A DNA stretch of 31,724 bases from CBFHSD01 sp965658375. GTDB taxonomy: Bacteria; Bacteroidota; Bacteroidia; Flavobacteriales_G; Salibacteraceae. Both the position numbers and the translations under genes were made by a program. Below are positions 15,994 to 25,403 of this stretch, piece after piece; positions within the stretch are counted from its first letter, which is position 1, and every line of letters begins with the position of its first letter. The notes beneath the pieces are model-generated. The model was given only the letters and a program-made list of their open reading frames with translations, was not told the origin of the DNA and searched no databases. The stretch is taken from positions 1 through 31,724 of the forward strand of contig CBFHSD010000026.1 in the NCBI GenBank assembly GCA_965658375.1. The letters are read 5' to 3'.

Positions 15994-18900
15994 TTAGTGA
16001 ATGACTGTAAACTTCACCGATCTGTTTTCGGGAATTTGAGGCTTAATGATCGAGTAAGTTCCTGCTGCCAATTCAGACACATCCACCAACTCCTGCTCAC
16101 TTGCTACTGTTGTTTCTAGTACCACTCTACCTGTAAGATCCAACACTTGAATCAAGGTGTTTTCTTCCATGCCTTTTAGCTGAATGTGGTGTTGAGCTGG
16201 GTTGGGCATCACCTTCAAGGTAGGTTCCTCTAAGCCTAATAGAATGGGTGAAGAAGTACCCACATCATTGCTGGTATCTGGGTTGGACAGGATTTGAATG
16301 TTGTCCAAATACATGTTGTTCCCGTAATCGGTTCTGTTAACAAAACGAATCACCACTTCTTGGCCAATAAAAGCATCTAAAGAAACACTGTCTCTTCTCC
16401 ATTGCGAAGAAGTGAGTGGAACAAAATCATTGGTGGTTGAAGGTGTGGTTGCCAAGCTACTGCCTCCATTGCCATAAATAGCTTGATAGCTTGTTCCACA
16501 ATCTGTAGATAGTTCTACTTTTAAACTATCGCTTGATGAATTGTTGTATCCCGTATAGGCGACATCAAAATAGAGCATACCATCTGCTGCACCGCTTAAA
16601 TCAACCGTGCTCATTTTAAAGAAATCCAATTGGCCACGGTCATCGTACTCGTAATTGTTCACGTAAATGGCTTGGGTTCCTCCACCAGAAGAGCTCCCTA
16701 CCACTCTAAAATCCCATGTAATGGCTTCATCAGGGTTAATGATTTCTCCGCTAGGAATAGGTGCTCCTGCATCAAAATCTTCAGAAAATGGATAATTGCT
16801 GATTTTGTTTGAAACCCGAATATCTAGCTCTTCTAGGTCATTGCAGTCTGTGCTGTCTGTTGAAAGCGATGTCCAAACTCGCAAGGTATAATCTCCTGTT
16901 GCAGGGAGTTCCATTGGAGTGTTAAACGTATACTGTAAAGTTGCTGAAGAAGCTACGCTTCCACTTACCGTTTCTGTTACCACAGGAAGGCTTCCGAGCT
17001 GGTAATGAATATCGAAATTGCTTTCCGTAAACAAGCCAATATTTTCCAAAACTACCTTCACGGTGCTGGTGGTATCATCTGCACAAGGAACCAATAAGGT
17101 CTCTGGTGTTTCAATCAGTTGAACTCCCACATCATGGTCGCTTTCACAACTTAAGAAACATGCCGAATTTGGATCATATCCTTCAAAATACTCAGCAATA
17201 GTTCGCTTGCTTACCGCATTTCCTGCACCTCTTGCGCGAACCGCAAACCACTGCTCTTCTGTAATGTCTTGCACTACCACAGATGCTGTGTTTGTGGTAA
17301 CAGTCATGATGGAATCCATGTGCGTATTCCCCAACATAAACACATCGTAAGCCACAGCACCGTTCACAGAATTCCAAATCAAGTCAATGGTGTTTGAACC
17401 TGTACACACACGAGAAAGTTGTAAGCCCGATGGGCGTGCCATGATGGTAAATGGCTGGCTAGACATACCAACTGCGTTCCCACGAGTTACCCTTACTAAA
17501 GCATTTCCAGTAATGGTATTGGGGGCAGTAAAATCGAATATGCGTGTTCCAGGGGATGTGATGCCCATACTGCTCCAATTGCTTCCTCCATCTAATGAAA
17601 TCTCTACAGAGAAGTTCCCTGTGGTTCTATCAAAAGCATCCCAATGGATACGTTCATTGCTACCCGCAATGAGTCCTTCTCCACCTGTAGGATAAGTCAC
17701 TACAATTTCGTCTGTCATGAACTCATACACCACAAAATATTCTGCAGAACCGAAGGGCAAAGCGCTTCCTTTTACTTTCAAATTGTAGGTTCCCGCAGTA
17801 GGGTTGTTCAAAGCTATTTGCTCTACATTGTTGATAGAATCAATGCCTGAGTAGGCCGCGTTCCCTAAAGTAGTAGCGTTTGGTGTGTGATCCAGCACAT
17901 AAGGCAAAAAAGTGGTTCCACCTTGCTCTATGCTTGCGTCTAAGTTGTTGACCAAAGCAAGAGCTGCTGAAGTAGATGCTTCTGGCTCTGCCCAATACAC
18001 CATTATGCGTGCTTGAAGCACGTTGGCTGGAATGGTAATACTGTGTGTATTGCTGTCGTTTGGTTGAACGGTAGCTGAGAAGTAGCGCCCTTCTTCAATC
18101 AATTGCAATGCTTTCAACGCATTTACTTTTCCAAAACCGTAGCGGAAATCTGGACCTTCAGTTCCAAGATCGTTTGCGGTATTCATCATTGCTGCTTTGA
18201 TCAAAGCCGAGTTTGGGCTCTGCCCATTGTTCCAAGTACGGTAAGCATGAATCAACTGTGCGGTAACACCTGTTACACCTGGGCACGCTGCACTGGTTCC
18301 TCCACCAGAGGCGTATGTATTGTCTGGATCTGTAGACATTTGACCTTGGCCATGTGCGGCCAAATCTGGTTTAATGCGCCCGTCTGAGGCAGGACCTCTG
18401 GAACTTGAACTCACCAATGCATCGTCATCAAATAAATTGGCAACAGCAATAACATTTTTGGCAATTTTATGTCCTCCTGTAATGTTTCCCCATTGGTTTC
18501 CCGCACCGTAACCACAGTCGTTATTATTGCTGTTTCCTGCGCTAAACACCTGCAACAGCGTAGGGTAATCCCAAATCTCTTCGTCCATTCTTCTGGTTGT
18601 GTTGGTGTAACCCGCATTACAGCCATTGCTGTAAGAAGAGGAGAACACCATCACAGAATCATTTGTATGTAAACCCACTGTTCCACTCATGTTGGATCTG
18701 TACCTTCTAATATGCATGAATGAGTTGGGAGCCATTCCACGCATGGTGGGGTCTAAATTTCCAGCGCCACCAGCAATACCTGCTGTCATATCGCCATGAG
18801 TTCCTGTGAAATCAGTGGCTACATCACTTTGATCTACCCTTCCTTCAAAATCGATGTGTGGTCCAACAAAACCATCGTCATTGATGGCAATGGTTACACC

Positions 18901-19596
18901 ACTGCCATCAAAATGGTATCCTCCTGCATAGGCTACATCAATGGCGTTTGAACGGTGAAGGTTTCTTCCGTCATCGCTCTCTGGTTCACCTTCTGGGTCT
19001 ACTGTATCTAAAAACTTCACGTAGGGCTGTTCTGCCAAAGTGCGAATAGCTCCCTCTTTCATTTTCGCTGAAACCAAACCTATAGCGGGATCAGAATACA
19101 GAATCTCAAAGCCTTGGCTGATGAAGGTATTCTCAAATGTGCTGTGGTTGAAGCTTGGCATGCGCACTGCCGAAATTTTGATTTTATTGCCATCAATGGC
19201 ATACTCTGGATAGGTGCCTTGCGCTAAGCGTTTACCCAATTTATTGTGCCAATCTACAGGGTAAAAACCATCTACATTTAACTGTGTCAATTGAGCGAAT
19301 GAAGCGCTTGTTTCTACCTCTGCTAAATACGTTTTGTTAGGAATATACTCTACCAAGTGCACTCCCATTTGCTCCAGCTCAGCATGTTGATCATCGCTTA
19401 AAAACTCAGAGAAATGAAGGTATCCAATGTACTTTCCATTCACCTGTGCAAAGGTTGCTAGTTGGTATGCTACCTTTTCAATGTTAGGAGAAAACTCTTG
19501 GGTCTCATGTAAAAAATGAACGGGTTCATTTTGGCCAAAAGCCATAAAAGTTGTCGCACTGCAAAAGAGTGCGATGATTGCGTTGAAGTGTTTCAT
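15994..19596 (-). CDS. Secreted subtilisin-like serine protease (S8) with T9SS sorting domain
   Basis: A 1200-aa protein from the ATG at 19596, chosen because MKHFNAIIALFCSATTFMAFGQ is a signal peptide; the frame extends upstream to 19683 but would overlap the helicase gene. Residues about 22-215 resemble a propeptide. The S8 domain (about 230-540) shows the catalytic Asp240 (AINDDG), His267 (GTHGDM), the oxyanion Asn355 (SAGNSN) and Ser435 (GGTSAACPG). It is followed by a beta-sandwich (SVEISLDGGSNWSS), a fibronectin-like region, and CARDB/jellyroll-like domains. Residues about 1125-1200 form a type A T9SS sorting domain (LKVMPNPAQ ... LDLTGRVV ... LAAGTYSI). The protein should be exported and attached or released at the cell surface. 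Its own terminator follows. Confidence 0.93.
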   Translation of the reverse strand: MKHFNAIIALFCSATTFMAFGQNEPVHFLHETQEFSPNIEKVAYQLATFAQVNGKYIGYLHFSEFLSDDQHAELEQMGVHLVEYIPNKTYLAEVETSASFAQLTQLNVDGFYPVDWHNKLGKRLAQGTYPEYAIDGNKIKISAVRMPSFNHSTFENTFISQGFEILYSDPAIGLVSAKMKEGAIRTLAEQPYVKFLDTVDPEGEPESDDGRNLHRSNAIDVAYAGGYHFDGSGVTIAINDDGFVGPHIDFEGRVDQSDVATDFTGTHGDMTAGIAGGAGNLDPTMRGMAPNSFMHIRRYRSNMSGTVGLHTNDSVMVFSSSYSNGCNAGYTNTTRRMDEEIWDYPTLLQVFSAGNSNNNDCGYGAGNQWGNITGGHKIAKNVIAVANLFDDDALVSSSSRGPASDGRIKPDLAAHGQGQMSTDPDNTYASGGGTSAACPGVTGVTAQLIHAYRTWNNGQSPNSALIKAAMMNTANDLGTEGPDFRYGFGKVNALKALQLIEEGRYFSATVQPNDSNTHSITIPANVLQARIMVYWAEPEASTSAALALVNNLDASIEQGGTTFLPYVLDHTPNATTLGNAAYSGIDSINNVEQIALNNPTAGTYNLKVKGSALPFGSAEYFVVYEFMTDEIVVTYPTGGEGLIAGSNERIHWDAFDRTTGNFSVEISLDGGSNWSSMGITSPGTRIFDFTAPNTITGNALVRVTRGNAVGMSSQPFTIMARPSGLQLSRVCTGSNTIDLIWNSVNGAVAYDVFMLGNTHMDSIMTVTTNTASVVVQDITEEQWFAVRARGAGNAVSKRTIAEYFEGYDPNSACFLSCESDHDVGVQLIETPETLLVPCADDTTSTVKVVLENIGLFTESNFDIHYQLGSLPVVTETVSGSVASSATLQYTFNTPMELPATGDYTLRVWTSLSTDSTDCNDLEELDIRVSNKISNYPFSEDFDAGAPIPSGEIINPDEAITWDFRVVGSSSGGGTQAIYVNNYEYDDRGQLDFFKMSTVDLSGAADGMLYFDVAYTGYNNSSSDSLKVELSTDCGTSYQAIYGNGGSSLATTPSTTNDFVPLTSSQWRRDSVSLDAFIGQEVVIRFVNRTDYGNNMYLDNIQILSNPDTSNDVGTSSPILLGLEEPTLKVMPNPAQHHIQLKGMEENTLIQVLDLTGRVVLETTVASEQELVDVSELAAGTYSIIKPQIPENRSVKFTVIH

Positions 19597-19669
19597 ATAT
19601 TTTCGTTTGAGGGTAGGAGCGAACAGGAGCCGCAAATTACCACAGAAAGCACACAAAGCAAAATTTAGC

Positions 19670-22126
19670 TTATCCAAAGTCAATTTGCATTTTAGAAATG
19701 CGGTCCTCCAGCTTTTCTGCTACAAAGGTTTCGCGCAAACGATCTACCATTATTGGGAAGGCAAATGGTGTTGGAAGATCTGGTTTTTGAATCACTTTTT
19801 TTTGTTCTTGCATTCGCAACAGGGCGTTTCGCATACGTACAAATTCCAGTTGAAAGTCTAGGACTTCATCATAAGCCTCTTTGAATAAAAGGTTAGAGGG
19901 TTCATAGTCTCTAAACACATCAAAAAACAAACGCGCACTGGCTTGTACATGCTTGTCTCTTTTCTGTTTTCCGGGATAACCTTTAAAAACCAATCCGCTG
20001 ATGCCCGCAATTTCTCTAAACCTTCTCCGCGCCATTTCTGAAGCATTAACGCTGTTTTGAATGTCGTCCAATAAATGGTCAACAGAAATCAAGTTGTTAT
20101 CTAAAATGGCATCCAAAGCCAGTGGTTGATCACTGAGGAGTTCAAAGCCATAATCGTTAAAAGCAAGGCTAAAACTAACGGGGTACAATTGCGAAATTCT
20201 ATAAGCCAACAATGCGCTGATACCTTCATGAACTGCTCGCCCTTCGTAAGGGTACATCAATAAATGAAAGCCATCTTTGGATTCGAAAAACTCAATGAGT
20301 AACTCATCTTTTGCAGGCACCGCACTGCGCTCTTTTTGCACTTGTATCAAAGGCTGAATGGTTTCGAGCTCAATATCTTCAAAGCTTTGTTGAGATGCCA
20401 ACTCATTGAGTTTTACACGCAACATCTCTCCTAAATTACTCGATAATGGCATTCTTCCACCGCCCCAAGCAGGAATTTTCCCTGTTTTCTTGGCGCTAGG
20501 TAAAACTTCGGCCACCATATCTTTTAATCGAATAAACTGAAGGCTTTGGCCAGAAAACCAAAAAACGTCTCCTTCATTAAACTTGCTTATGAAAGACTCT
20601 TCAACGGTTCCTAAAAAAGGGCCACGCTTAATCTTGATACTAATTGCGGGATCGCTCACAATGGTGCCTATTTGCATACGGTGCCGTAAAGCAATTCTTC
20701 TGCTATTCACTTTATACAATCCATCTTCGAGCACCTCTACTTTATGAAATTCATCGTAGGTATTGAGCGATTGACCGCCAGAGGTGATAAAGGCCAAGCA
20801 CCAGTTCCACTCTTCTTGTGATATACTAGAAAAACAATGGGTTTGTTGGATTTCTGGGTAGATGTCTTCTGGCTGAAATCCGCCTCCAACAGCCAATGTA
20901 GTAAGGTATTGTACCAAAACATCAAAAGAGCGGATGTACGGAATACGCTCTTCCACCTCTCCTCTTTTTAAGGCTTCTCGCAAAGCAGCAGCTTCAACCA
21001 ATTCTAAAGAATGTGTGGGCACAAAGTAAATGGTACTCAGAGCACCAGGTTGGTGACCGCTTCTCCCCGCTCTTTGAGCAAAACGGGCAATGCCTTTGGG
21101 GCCGCCAATCTGCACTATGGTGTTCACCGGTCTAAAATCTACTCCCAAATCAAGGCTACTGGTGCACACCACCGCTTTGATTTTACCACTGTGCAAGGCA
21201 TCTTCTACCCATTCTCTTAATTCTTTAGAGATGGACCCGTGGTGCATAGCAATTTGCCCCGCCAAATCGGGTGATGCATCTAAAAGCCGCTGGTACCAGA
21301 TTTCGCACTGCGAGCGGGTGTTGGTAAAGATGAGTGTAGACTCACTTTCATGAATAACAGGAACTACTTTTTGCAAAAGCTTAATCCCCAAATGCCCAGC
21401 CCATGGCATTTTCTCCACCTCATCTGGTAATATGGATTTGATTTCAATGCGTTTTTCGAGTTGGCTTTTGATGAGTTCTGCCTGTTCTGCACGTTCTGGT
21501 GAACCGAGCAGCACTTCCATGGCTTGCTGCATATTGCCAATGGTGGCGCTAATTCCCCAGATTTGAAGCTTTGGGTTTACGCCACGCAAGCGTGAAAGGG
21601 CCAACTCCATCAATACTCCCCGTTTTGAGCCCATGAGCTCATGCCACTCATCGCACACAATGGTTTGAAGTGATTTAAAATGACTTCTGCCTTTCTTAGA
21701 TGCCAATAAAAGGTGCAAGCTTTCTGGTGTGGTAATGAGCAATTCAGGCATTTCTACCATCATCTTTGTGCGCTCTTTGGTGCTGGTGTCTCCTGTTCTT
21801 ACACCCACTTTCCAAGGAAGTTCCAATGCTTCAATAAGACGATTGGCACTGAGCTCTATTTCTTTTGATAAGGCTCGAATAGGTGTAATCCAAATGGCAC
21901 GTAAGCGATGTTTTTTGGGAGATTGTTGCCATGTATCGGGGTGCTCATCCATGTAGGCTTTTACAATGGGAACCAACAAAGAATAGGTTTTCCCAGATCC
22001 GGTGGGCGCATTCACCAAGCCACTTTTTCCATGTGCATAAGCCTCCCATGTATCACGCTGAAAAGCATGTGGTTCCCACGATTTTTGGGTAAACCATGCC
22101 TGAATACGATCTTCACTTGATTTCAA
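19670..22126 (-). CDS. Ligase-associated DNA damage response DEXH box helicase (Lhr-like)
   Basis: An 818-aa superfamily 2 helicase. The only start in frame after the upstream stop is a TTG at 22126 (MKSSEDRIQAWF). Motifs: Q-like WEPHAFQRDTWEAY, Walker A APTGSGKT (40-47), WITPIRALSKEI (79-90), TTPESLHLLL, DEWHELMGSKRG with the DEXH at 159-162, SATIGN (193-198), TLIFTNTRSQCEIWY, SLDLGVDFRPV and QRAGRSGHQPG (351-361). The long C-terminal half has the Lhr-core winged-helix and beta-rich parts (ALLAYRISQLYPVSFSLAFNDYGFELLS). The length and C-terminus fit the short Lhr form that is associated with PdeM and a ligase. It probably remodels damaged DNA or nicked duplex. It lies 73 bases upstream of the subtilase start, and 42 bases after the gene at 22169. 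Confidence 0.9.
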   Translation of the reverse strand: MKSSEDRIQAWFTQKSWEPHAFQRDTWEAYAHGKSGLVNAPTGSGKTYSLLVPIVKAYMDEHPDTWQQSPKKHRLRAIWITPIRALSKEIELSANRLIEALELPWKVGVRTGDTSTKERTKMMVEMPELLITTPESLHLLLASKKGRSHFKSLQTIVCDEWHELMGSKRGVLMELALSRLRGVNPKLQIWGISATIGNMQQAMEVLLGSPERAEQAELIKSQLEKRIEIKSILPDEVEKMPWAGHLGIKLLQKVVPVIHESESTLIFTNTRSQCEIWYQRLLDASPDLAGQIAMHHGSISKELREWVEDALHSGKIKAVVCTSSLDLGVDFRPVNTIVQIGGPKGIARFAQRAGRSGHQPGALSTIYFVPTHSLELVEAAALREALKRGEVEERIPYIRSFDVLVQYLTTLAVGGGFQPEDIYPEIQQTHCFSSISQEEWNWCLAFITSGGQSLNTYDEFHKVEVLEDGLYKVNSRRIALRHRMQIGTIVSDPAISIKIKRGPFLGTVEESFISKFNEGDVFWFSGQSLQFIRLKDMVAEVLPSAKKTGKIPAWGGGRMPLSSNLGEMLRVKLNELASQQSFEDIELETIQPLIQVQKERSAVPAKDELLIEFFESKDGFHLLMYPYEGRAVHEGISALLAYRISQLYPVSFSLAFNDYGFELLSDQPLALDAILDNNLISVDHLLDDIQNSVNASEMARRRFREIAGISGLVFKGYPGKQKRDKHVQASARLFFDVFRDYEPSNLLFKEAYDEVLDFQLEFVRMRNALLRMQEQKKVIQKPDLPTPFAFPIMVDRLRETFVAEKLEDRISKMQIDFG

Positions 22127-22168
22127 TTGCGTGATTGTTTTTCTTTTGAAGCACTTAAACTATTAAGC

Positions 22169-22696
22169 TTACCTCAACTTCCCTACCAAGCGAAAATAAT
22201 CTTTCAAAAGGCGCTTTGTACTTTTCTTTTCGTCTTTGTTCATGGTATACGCGGTCAATGTGGTGTGCAATTCAATCTCATCATTATTGGCAATGGTCTG
22301 ATATAGTTTCTGTGCCAATATGTATTGCTCTTCTGCATTGAGTTGATGCAGGTAGCTGGTGTCATTTTGGATCACCACGAACTCCATCCCTTCTTCTAAT
22401 TCGAAAAAGAGGTAAGCTTCGTCATTGAGCCAGTTTTGTACAATTTTCATTTCTGGGAAATAGCTTGGCTTAGGCCAGGCTTTGAGCGAATAAAGTTTGT
22501 ATTGAGAGGCTGAATCAAGCGCCATTTTATAATCTGCAAGCCTCAGGTTTTTAAAGAATAACTCGTCTTGCTCAGTCATTCTAAAAGTGACATCGTCATT
22601 TTTTAAAGGATATACTTCTGGTGTAGTGTACCATAAGAATAAGAGCATCAGGGCAATCCACCCAATAAACAGTTTCTGGAGTTTTGAAATTTTCAT
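22169..22696 (-). CDS. Membrane-anchored protein of unknown function
   Basis: A 175-aa product. Residues about 9-24 (LFIGWIALMLLFLWYT) form one membrane segment after a basic start MKISKLQK, so most of the protein lies outside the cytoplasm. The rest is mixed helical and strand, acidic in the middle (FFELEEGMEF, NAEEQYILAQ), and basic at the end (KKSTKRLLKDYFRLVGKLR). No enzyme motif or family was recognised. It precedes the helicase gene on the same strand with a short gap, so it may share its transcript, and it diverges from the carotenoid operon. Confidence 0.65.
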   Translation of the reverse strand: MKISKLQKLFIGWIALMLLFLWYTTPEVYPLKNDDVTFRMTEQDELFFKNLRLADYKMALDSASQYKLYSLKAWPKPSYFPEMKIVQNWLNDEAYLFFELEEGMEFVVIQNDTSYLHQLNAEEQYILAQKLYQTIANNDEIELHTTLTAYTMNKDEKKSTKRLLKDYFRLVGKLR

Positions 22697-22768
22697 CTCT
22701 CCTCACAACAATTCTCTCAATCTTTGGTTGAAAATATAGATCACATTTAGAAAAAGAAGAGAGAGAGA

Positions 22769-23305
22769 ATGAACAACATGATTACAAATAAAGACGTATC
22801 GGTTTTAGAATTAAGTCAGAGCAAGAAAGTGATGATGGTATTCTTACGTCATTTTGGTTGTACATTTTGCAGAGAGGCGATGAGTGATTTGTTTGAACTC
22901 AGAGAGAAGATTATAGATTCCAATACAGAGCTGGTCATTGTACATCAATTGCCAGAATCTGCTGGAGCTCAGTTTTTAGAGCTCTACGGCTTAGGCAATG
23001 TGCACCGAATTTCAGATCCAGGAAAACATCTGTACGATTACTTTGAACTTAAAAGAGGAAAGGCTTTTCAAATGTTTGGACCTAAAGTAATTGCACGTGC
23101 CATTTGGGCAGGTTTGTTCAAAGGGCATTTAGTAGGGCCAGAGCGCGGTGATGGCTGGCAAATGCCAGGAGTATTCATCATTTACAAAGGAAAAGTCATC
23201 AATTCTTTCGTACATAAATTGAGCAGCGACAAACCAGATTATGTTTCGCTTGCCGCAACTCCAGCAAAAGCCAATATACTTGCACCCAGAGTGCAATTGA
23301 CATGA
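22769..23305 (+). CDS. SelL-related / peroxiredoxin-like thioredoxin-fold protein
   Basis: A 178-aa cytosolic protein. It begins with a short strand, then MMVFLRHFGCTFCREAMSDL with Cys31 and Cys34 as a CxxC active site, and continues with ELVIVHQ, HRISDPGKHLYDYFEL and PGVFIIYKGKVI, the usual AhpC/TSA-type core as in SelL and PRXL2 proteins. The likely role is thiol-dependent reduction, perhaps of peroxides. Purine-rich sequence (AAGAAGAGAGAGAGA) precedes the ATG. Its TGA overlaps the ATG of the next gene (ATGA), so it is translationally coupled to the carotenoid desaturase. This suggests a link between redox state and the carotenoid pathway, but the link is inferred. Confidence 0.8.
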   Translation: MNNMITNKDVSVLELSQSKKVMMVFLRHFGCTFCREAMSDLFELREKIIDSNTELVIVHQLPESAGAQFLELYGLGNVHRISDPGKHLYDYFELKRGKAFQMFGPKVIARAIWAGLFKGHLVGPERGDGWQMPGVFIIYKGKVINSFVHKLSSDKPDYVSLAATPAKANILAPRVQLT

Positions 23306-24765
23306 ATGCAATAGTTATTGGTTCTGGAATGGGTGGCCTTTCGGCTGCTATCCGTTTACAATTAAAAGGATATCAAGTACGCGTTTTTGAGGCCAATTCT
23401 TATGTTGGCGGAAAAGTGACCACCATCTCAAAAAATGGATATACTTGGGATGCGGGCCCTAGTTTATTTACCATGCCGCATTTGGTAGATGAGCTTTTTG
23501 AAGCAGCTGGAAAAACACCCGAAAAGCATTTTCAATACAAGCAACTGGAGGTGGTTTGCAACTACTTTTGGGAGGATGGAGCGACCTTTAGCTCTAAAGC
23601 CGATAAAGAGCAACTGGTCAATGATTTATCCCTTTTTTTTGACAGCTCTAAAAAAGATATTTGGCACTACTTAAACTCCTCAGAACAAACATTTAAGTCT
23701 ATTGGGCGAATTTTCTTGGAAAAGTCACTTCACCAAGCTAAAACATGGCTCCATCCAGAGACCATTAAAGCCTTTTTGAAAATTGGTTCGTACAGCTTGA
23801 ACAGCACCTTGCATGACGTAAATGCGAAAGCCTTTTCCAACCCAAAGTTGGTGCAGCTCCTTGATCGTTATGCCACGTACAACGGTTCAAATCCTTACCA
23901 GACCCCAGGCATTATGAGCATGATTCCATATTTAGAATATGGCATTGGAGCTTATTTCCCAAAAGGCGGAATGCGCAACATTTCTCAGAGCTTGTATCAT
24001 TTGGCTCAATCTCTCGGTGTTTCTTTCCAATTCAATGCGCGAGTAGATAAAATACTGAGCGAAGGAAACAAAGTAAGCGGAGTGCAAATTGACCAACAAC
24101 ACTATACTGCTCCAGTTGTGGTGAGCAATATGGATGTGGTGCCTACCTACAGAAAACTGATGCCACAAGTGAAAGCACCCGAAAAAACATTGCAGCAAGA
24201 GAGAAGCTCTTCTGCATTGATTTTCTATTGGGGCATTTCAAAGACATTTCCAGAACTGGATGTGCACAACATCTTTTTCAGTGATGATTACAAAGAAGAG
24301 TTTCAAGCCTTGTTTGAAACAAAAACCCTTCAAAAAGACCCTACTGTTTACATTCACATTAGTAGCAAGGTAGAAAGTAACGATGCGCCAGATGGCAAAG
24401 AAAATTGGTTTGTCATGATCAATGCTCCTGCTGATTATGGTCAGAATTGGGAAGAGATTGTAGCACAAGCAAGAGCAAAAATCATTGCCAAGGTTTCGCG
24501 CATCTTAAAGCAAGATATTGAAGCATTGATTGAGGCAGAAGATGTTTTGACACCGGTGTTGATTCAACAGCGCACATCTAGTTTTCGAGGAGCCTTATAC
24601 GGTGCAGCCAGCAACAATAAGTTTGCGGCATTTCTGCGCCAAGCCAATTTTAGCAACAAGCTCAAGGGCCTGTATTTCTGTGGGGGATCTGTGCATCCCG
24701 GTGGGGGTATTCCCCTCAGCTTACTCAGCGGCAAAATAGCCAGCGATTGTGTTCCCAAGCCTTAA
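23302..24765 (+). CDS. crtD: Carotenoid desaturase, probably CrtD-like 1'-hydroxycarotenoid 3',4'-desaturase
   Basis: A 487-aa FAD-dependent desaturase of the phytoene-desaturase family. The N-terminal dinucleotide fold reads IGSGMGGLSAAIRL (6-19), then VFEANSYVGGKV, then WDAGPSLFTMPHLVDELF. The C-terminal FAD site reads LYFCGGSVHPGGGIPLSLLSGKI; the HPGGGIPL form fits CrtD better than the HPGAGIP form common in CrtI. The context also favours CrtD: it lies directly before cruF, which makes the 1'-hydroxy substrate, and no phytoene synthase is nearby. CrtI is the main alternative. It starts with ATGA overlap after the SelL-like gene; cruF is 15 bases downstream. Confidence 0.75.
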   Translation: MNAIVIGSGMGGLSAAIRLQLKGYQVRVFEANSYVGGKVTTISKNGYTWDAGPSLFTMPHLVDELFEAAGKTPEKHFQYKQLEVVCNYFWEDGATFSSKADKEQLVNDLSLFFDSSKKDIWHYLNSSEQTFKSIGRIFLEKSLHQAKTWLHPETIKAFLKIGSYSLNSTLHDVNAKAFSNPKLVQLLDRYATYNGSNPYQTPGIMSMIPYLEYGIGAYFPKGGMRNISQSLYHLAQSLGVSFQFNARVDKILSEGNKVSGVQIDQQHYTAPVVVSNMDVVPTYRKLMPQVKAPEKTLQQERSSSALIFYWGISKTFPELDVHNIFFSDDYKEEFQALFETKTLQKDPTVYIHISSKVESNDAPDGKENWFVMINAPADYGQNWEEIVAQARAKIIAKVSRILKQDIEALIEAEDVLTPVLIQQRTSSFRGALYGAASNNKFAAFLRQANFSNKLKGLYFCGGSVHPGGGIPLSLLSGKIASDCVPKP

Positions 24766-24780
24766 CTTTGCCTTCTGCTC

Positions 24781-25398
24781 ATGAATCGAAAACTCATTAT
24801 TCTCTTATTTCTTTTGCATGCTATTGGTGTTTTAGGCATGTTGAGCCCCTGGCAATCGCTTTTTCTGTGGCTCACTCCTTTTCACCTGATGCTTTCTTTG
24901 GGTGCTATTTTATTGGCGCAGGAAAAATGGAGCCTGAGCCTTTGGAGATGGATCATTTTAGTGGGCATTGCCGGATATGGAGTAGAAGTGCTTGGTGTAA
25001 AAACAGGACAGGTATTCGGAACGTATTGGTACGGTGCTACACTCGGGCCTCATCTTTTTGAGGTTCCGCCAATTATTGGCGTTAATTGGATCATGCTTTC
25101 GTTTGCATCTGCCGCTGTGGTTTCACTCATTTCTAAAAATAATTGGTTCAGTAGCATAGCAGCTGCGGCATTGATGGTTGGCTTAGATAGTATCATAGAA
25201 CCCGTTGCCATTCAGTTGGATTTTTGGAGTTGGGAAGGAAACCACATTCCGCTTCAAAATTTTATTGCTTGGTTTGTGGTAGCACTCGTTTTTCAGCTCA
25301 TGTTGCACTCCATCACCAAAGGCATTAAAAACATTGTAGCCATTTGGCTGTTTGTATTTCAATTGGCGTTTTTCACCTTATTGAACCTATTACTTTAA
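24781..25398 (+). CDS. cruF: CruF-like carotenoid 1',2'-hydratase
   Basis: A 205-aa integral membrane protein with six to seven hydrophobic segments. It matches the carotenoid biosynthesis protein family (formerly DUF422) that includes CruF: GYGVEVLGVKTGQVFGTYWYG in the middle, PPIIGVNWIMLSFAS, and DSIIEPVAIQLDFWSWEG before IPLQNFIAWF. CruF adds water to the psi end of gamma-carotene (or lycopene) to give a 1'-hydroxyl group. Its place between the desaturase and crtZ fits the saproxanthin/myxol route of marine flavobacteria. The start is the ATG at 24781, 15 bases after the desaturase stop. Confidence 0.85.
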   Translation: MNRKLIILLFLLHAIGVLGMLSPWQSLFLWLTPFHLMLSLGAILLAQEKWSLSLWRWIILVGIAGYGVEVLGVKTGQVFGTYWYGATLGPHLFEVPPIIGVNWIMLSFASAAVVSLISKNNWFSSIAAAALMVGLDSIIEPVAIQLDFWSWEGNHIPLQNFIAWFVVALVFQLMLHSITKGIKNIVAIWLFVFQLAFFTLLNLLL

Positions 25399-25403
25399 CC
25401 AAA

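Noticed and set aside
19597..19683. Upstream extension of the subtilase start to 19683
   Set aside because: It would add 29 residues before a clear signal peptide and overlap the helicase stop. The ATG at 19596 fits an exported protein.
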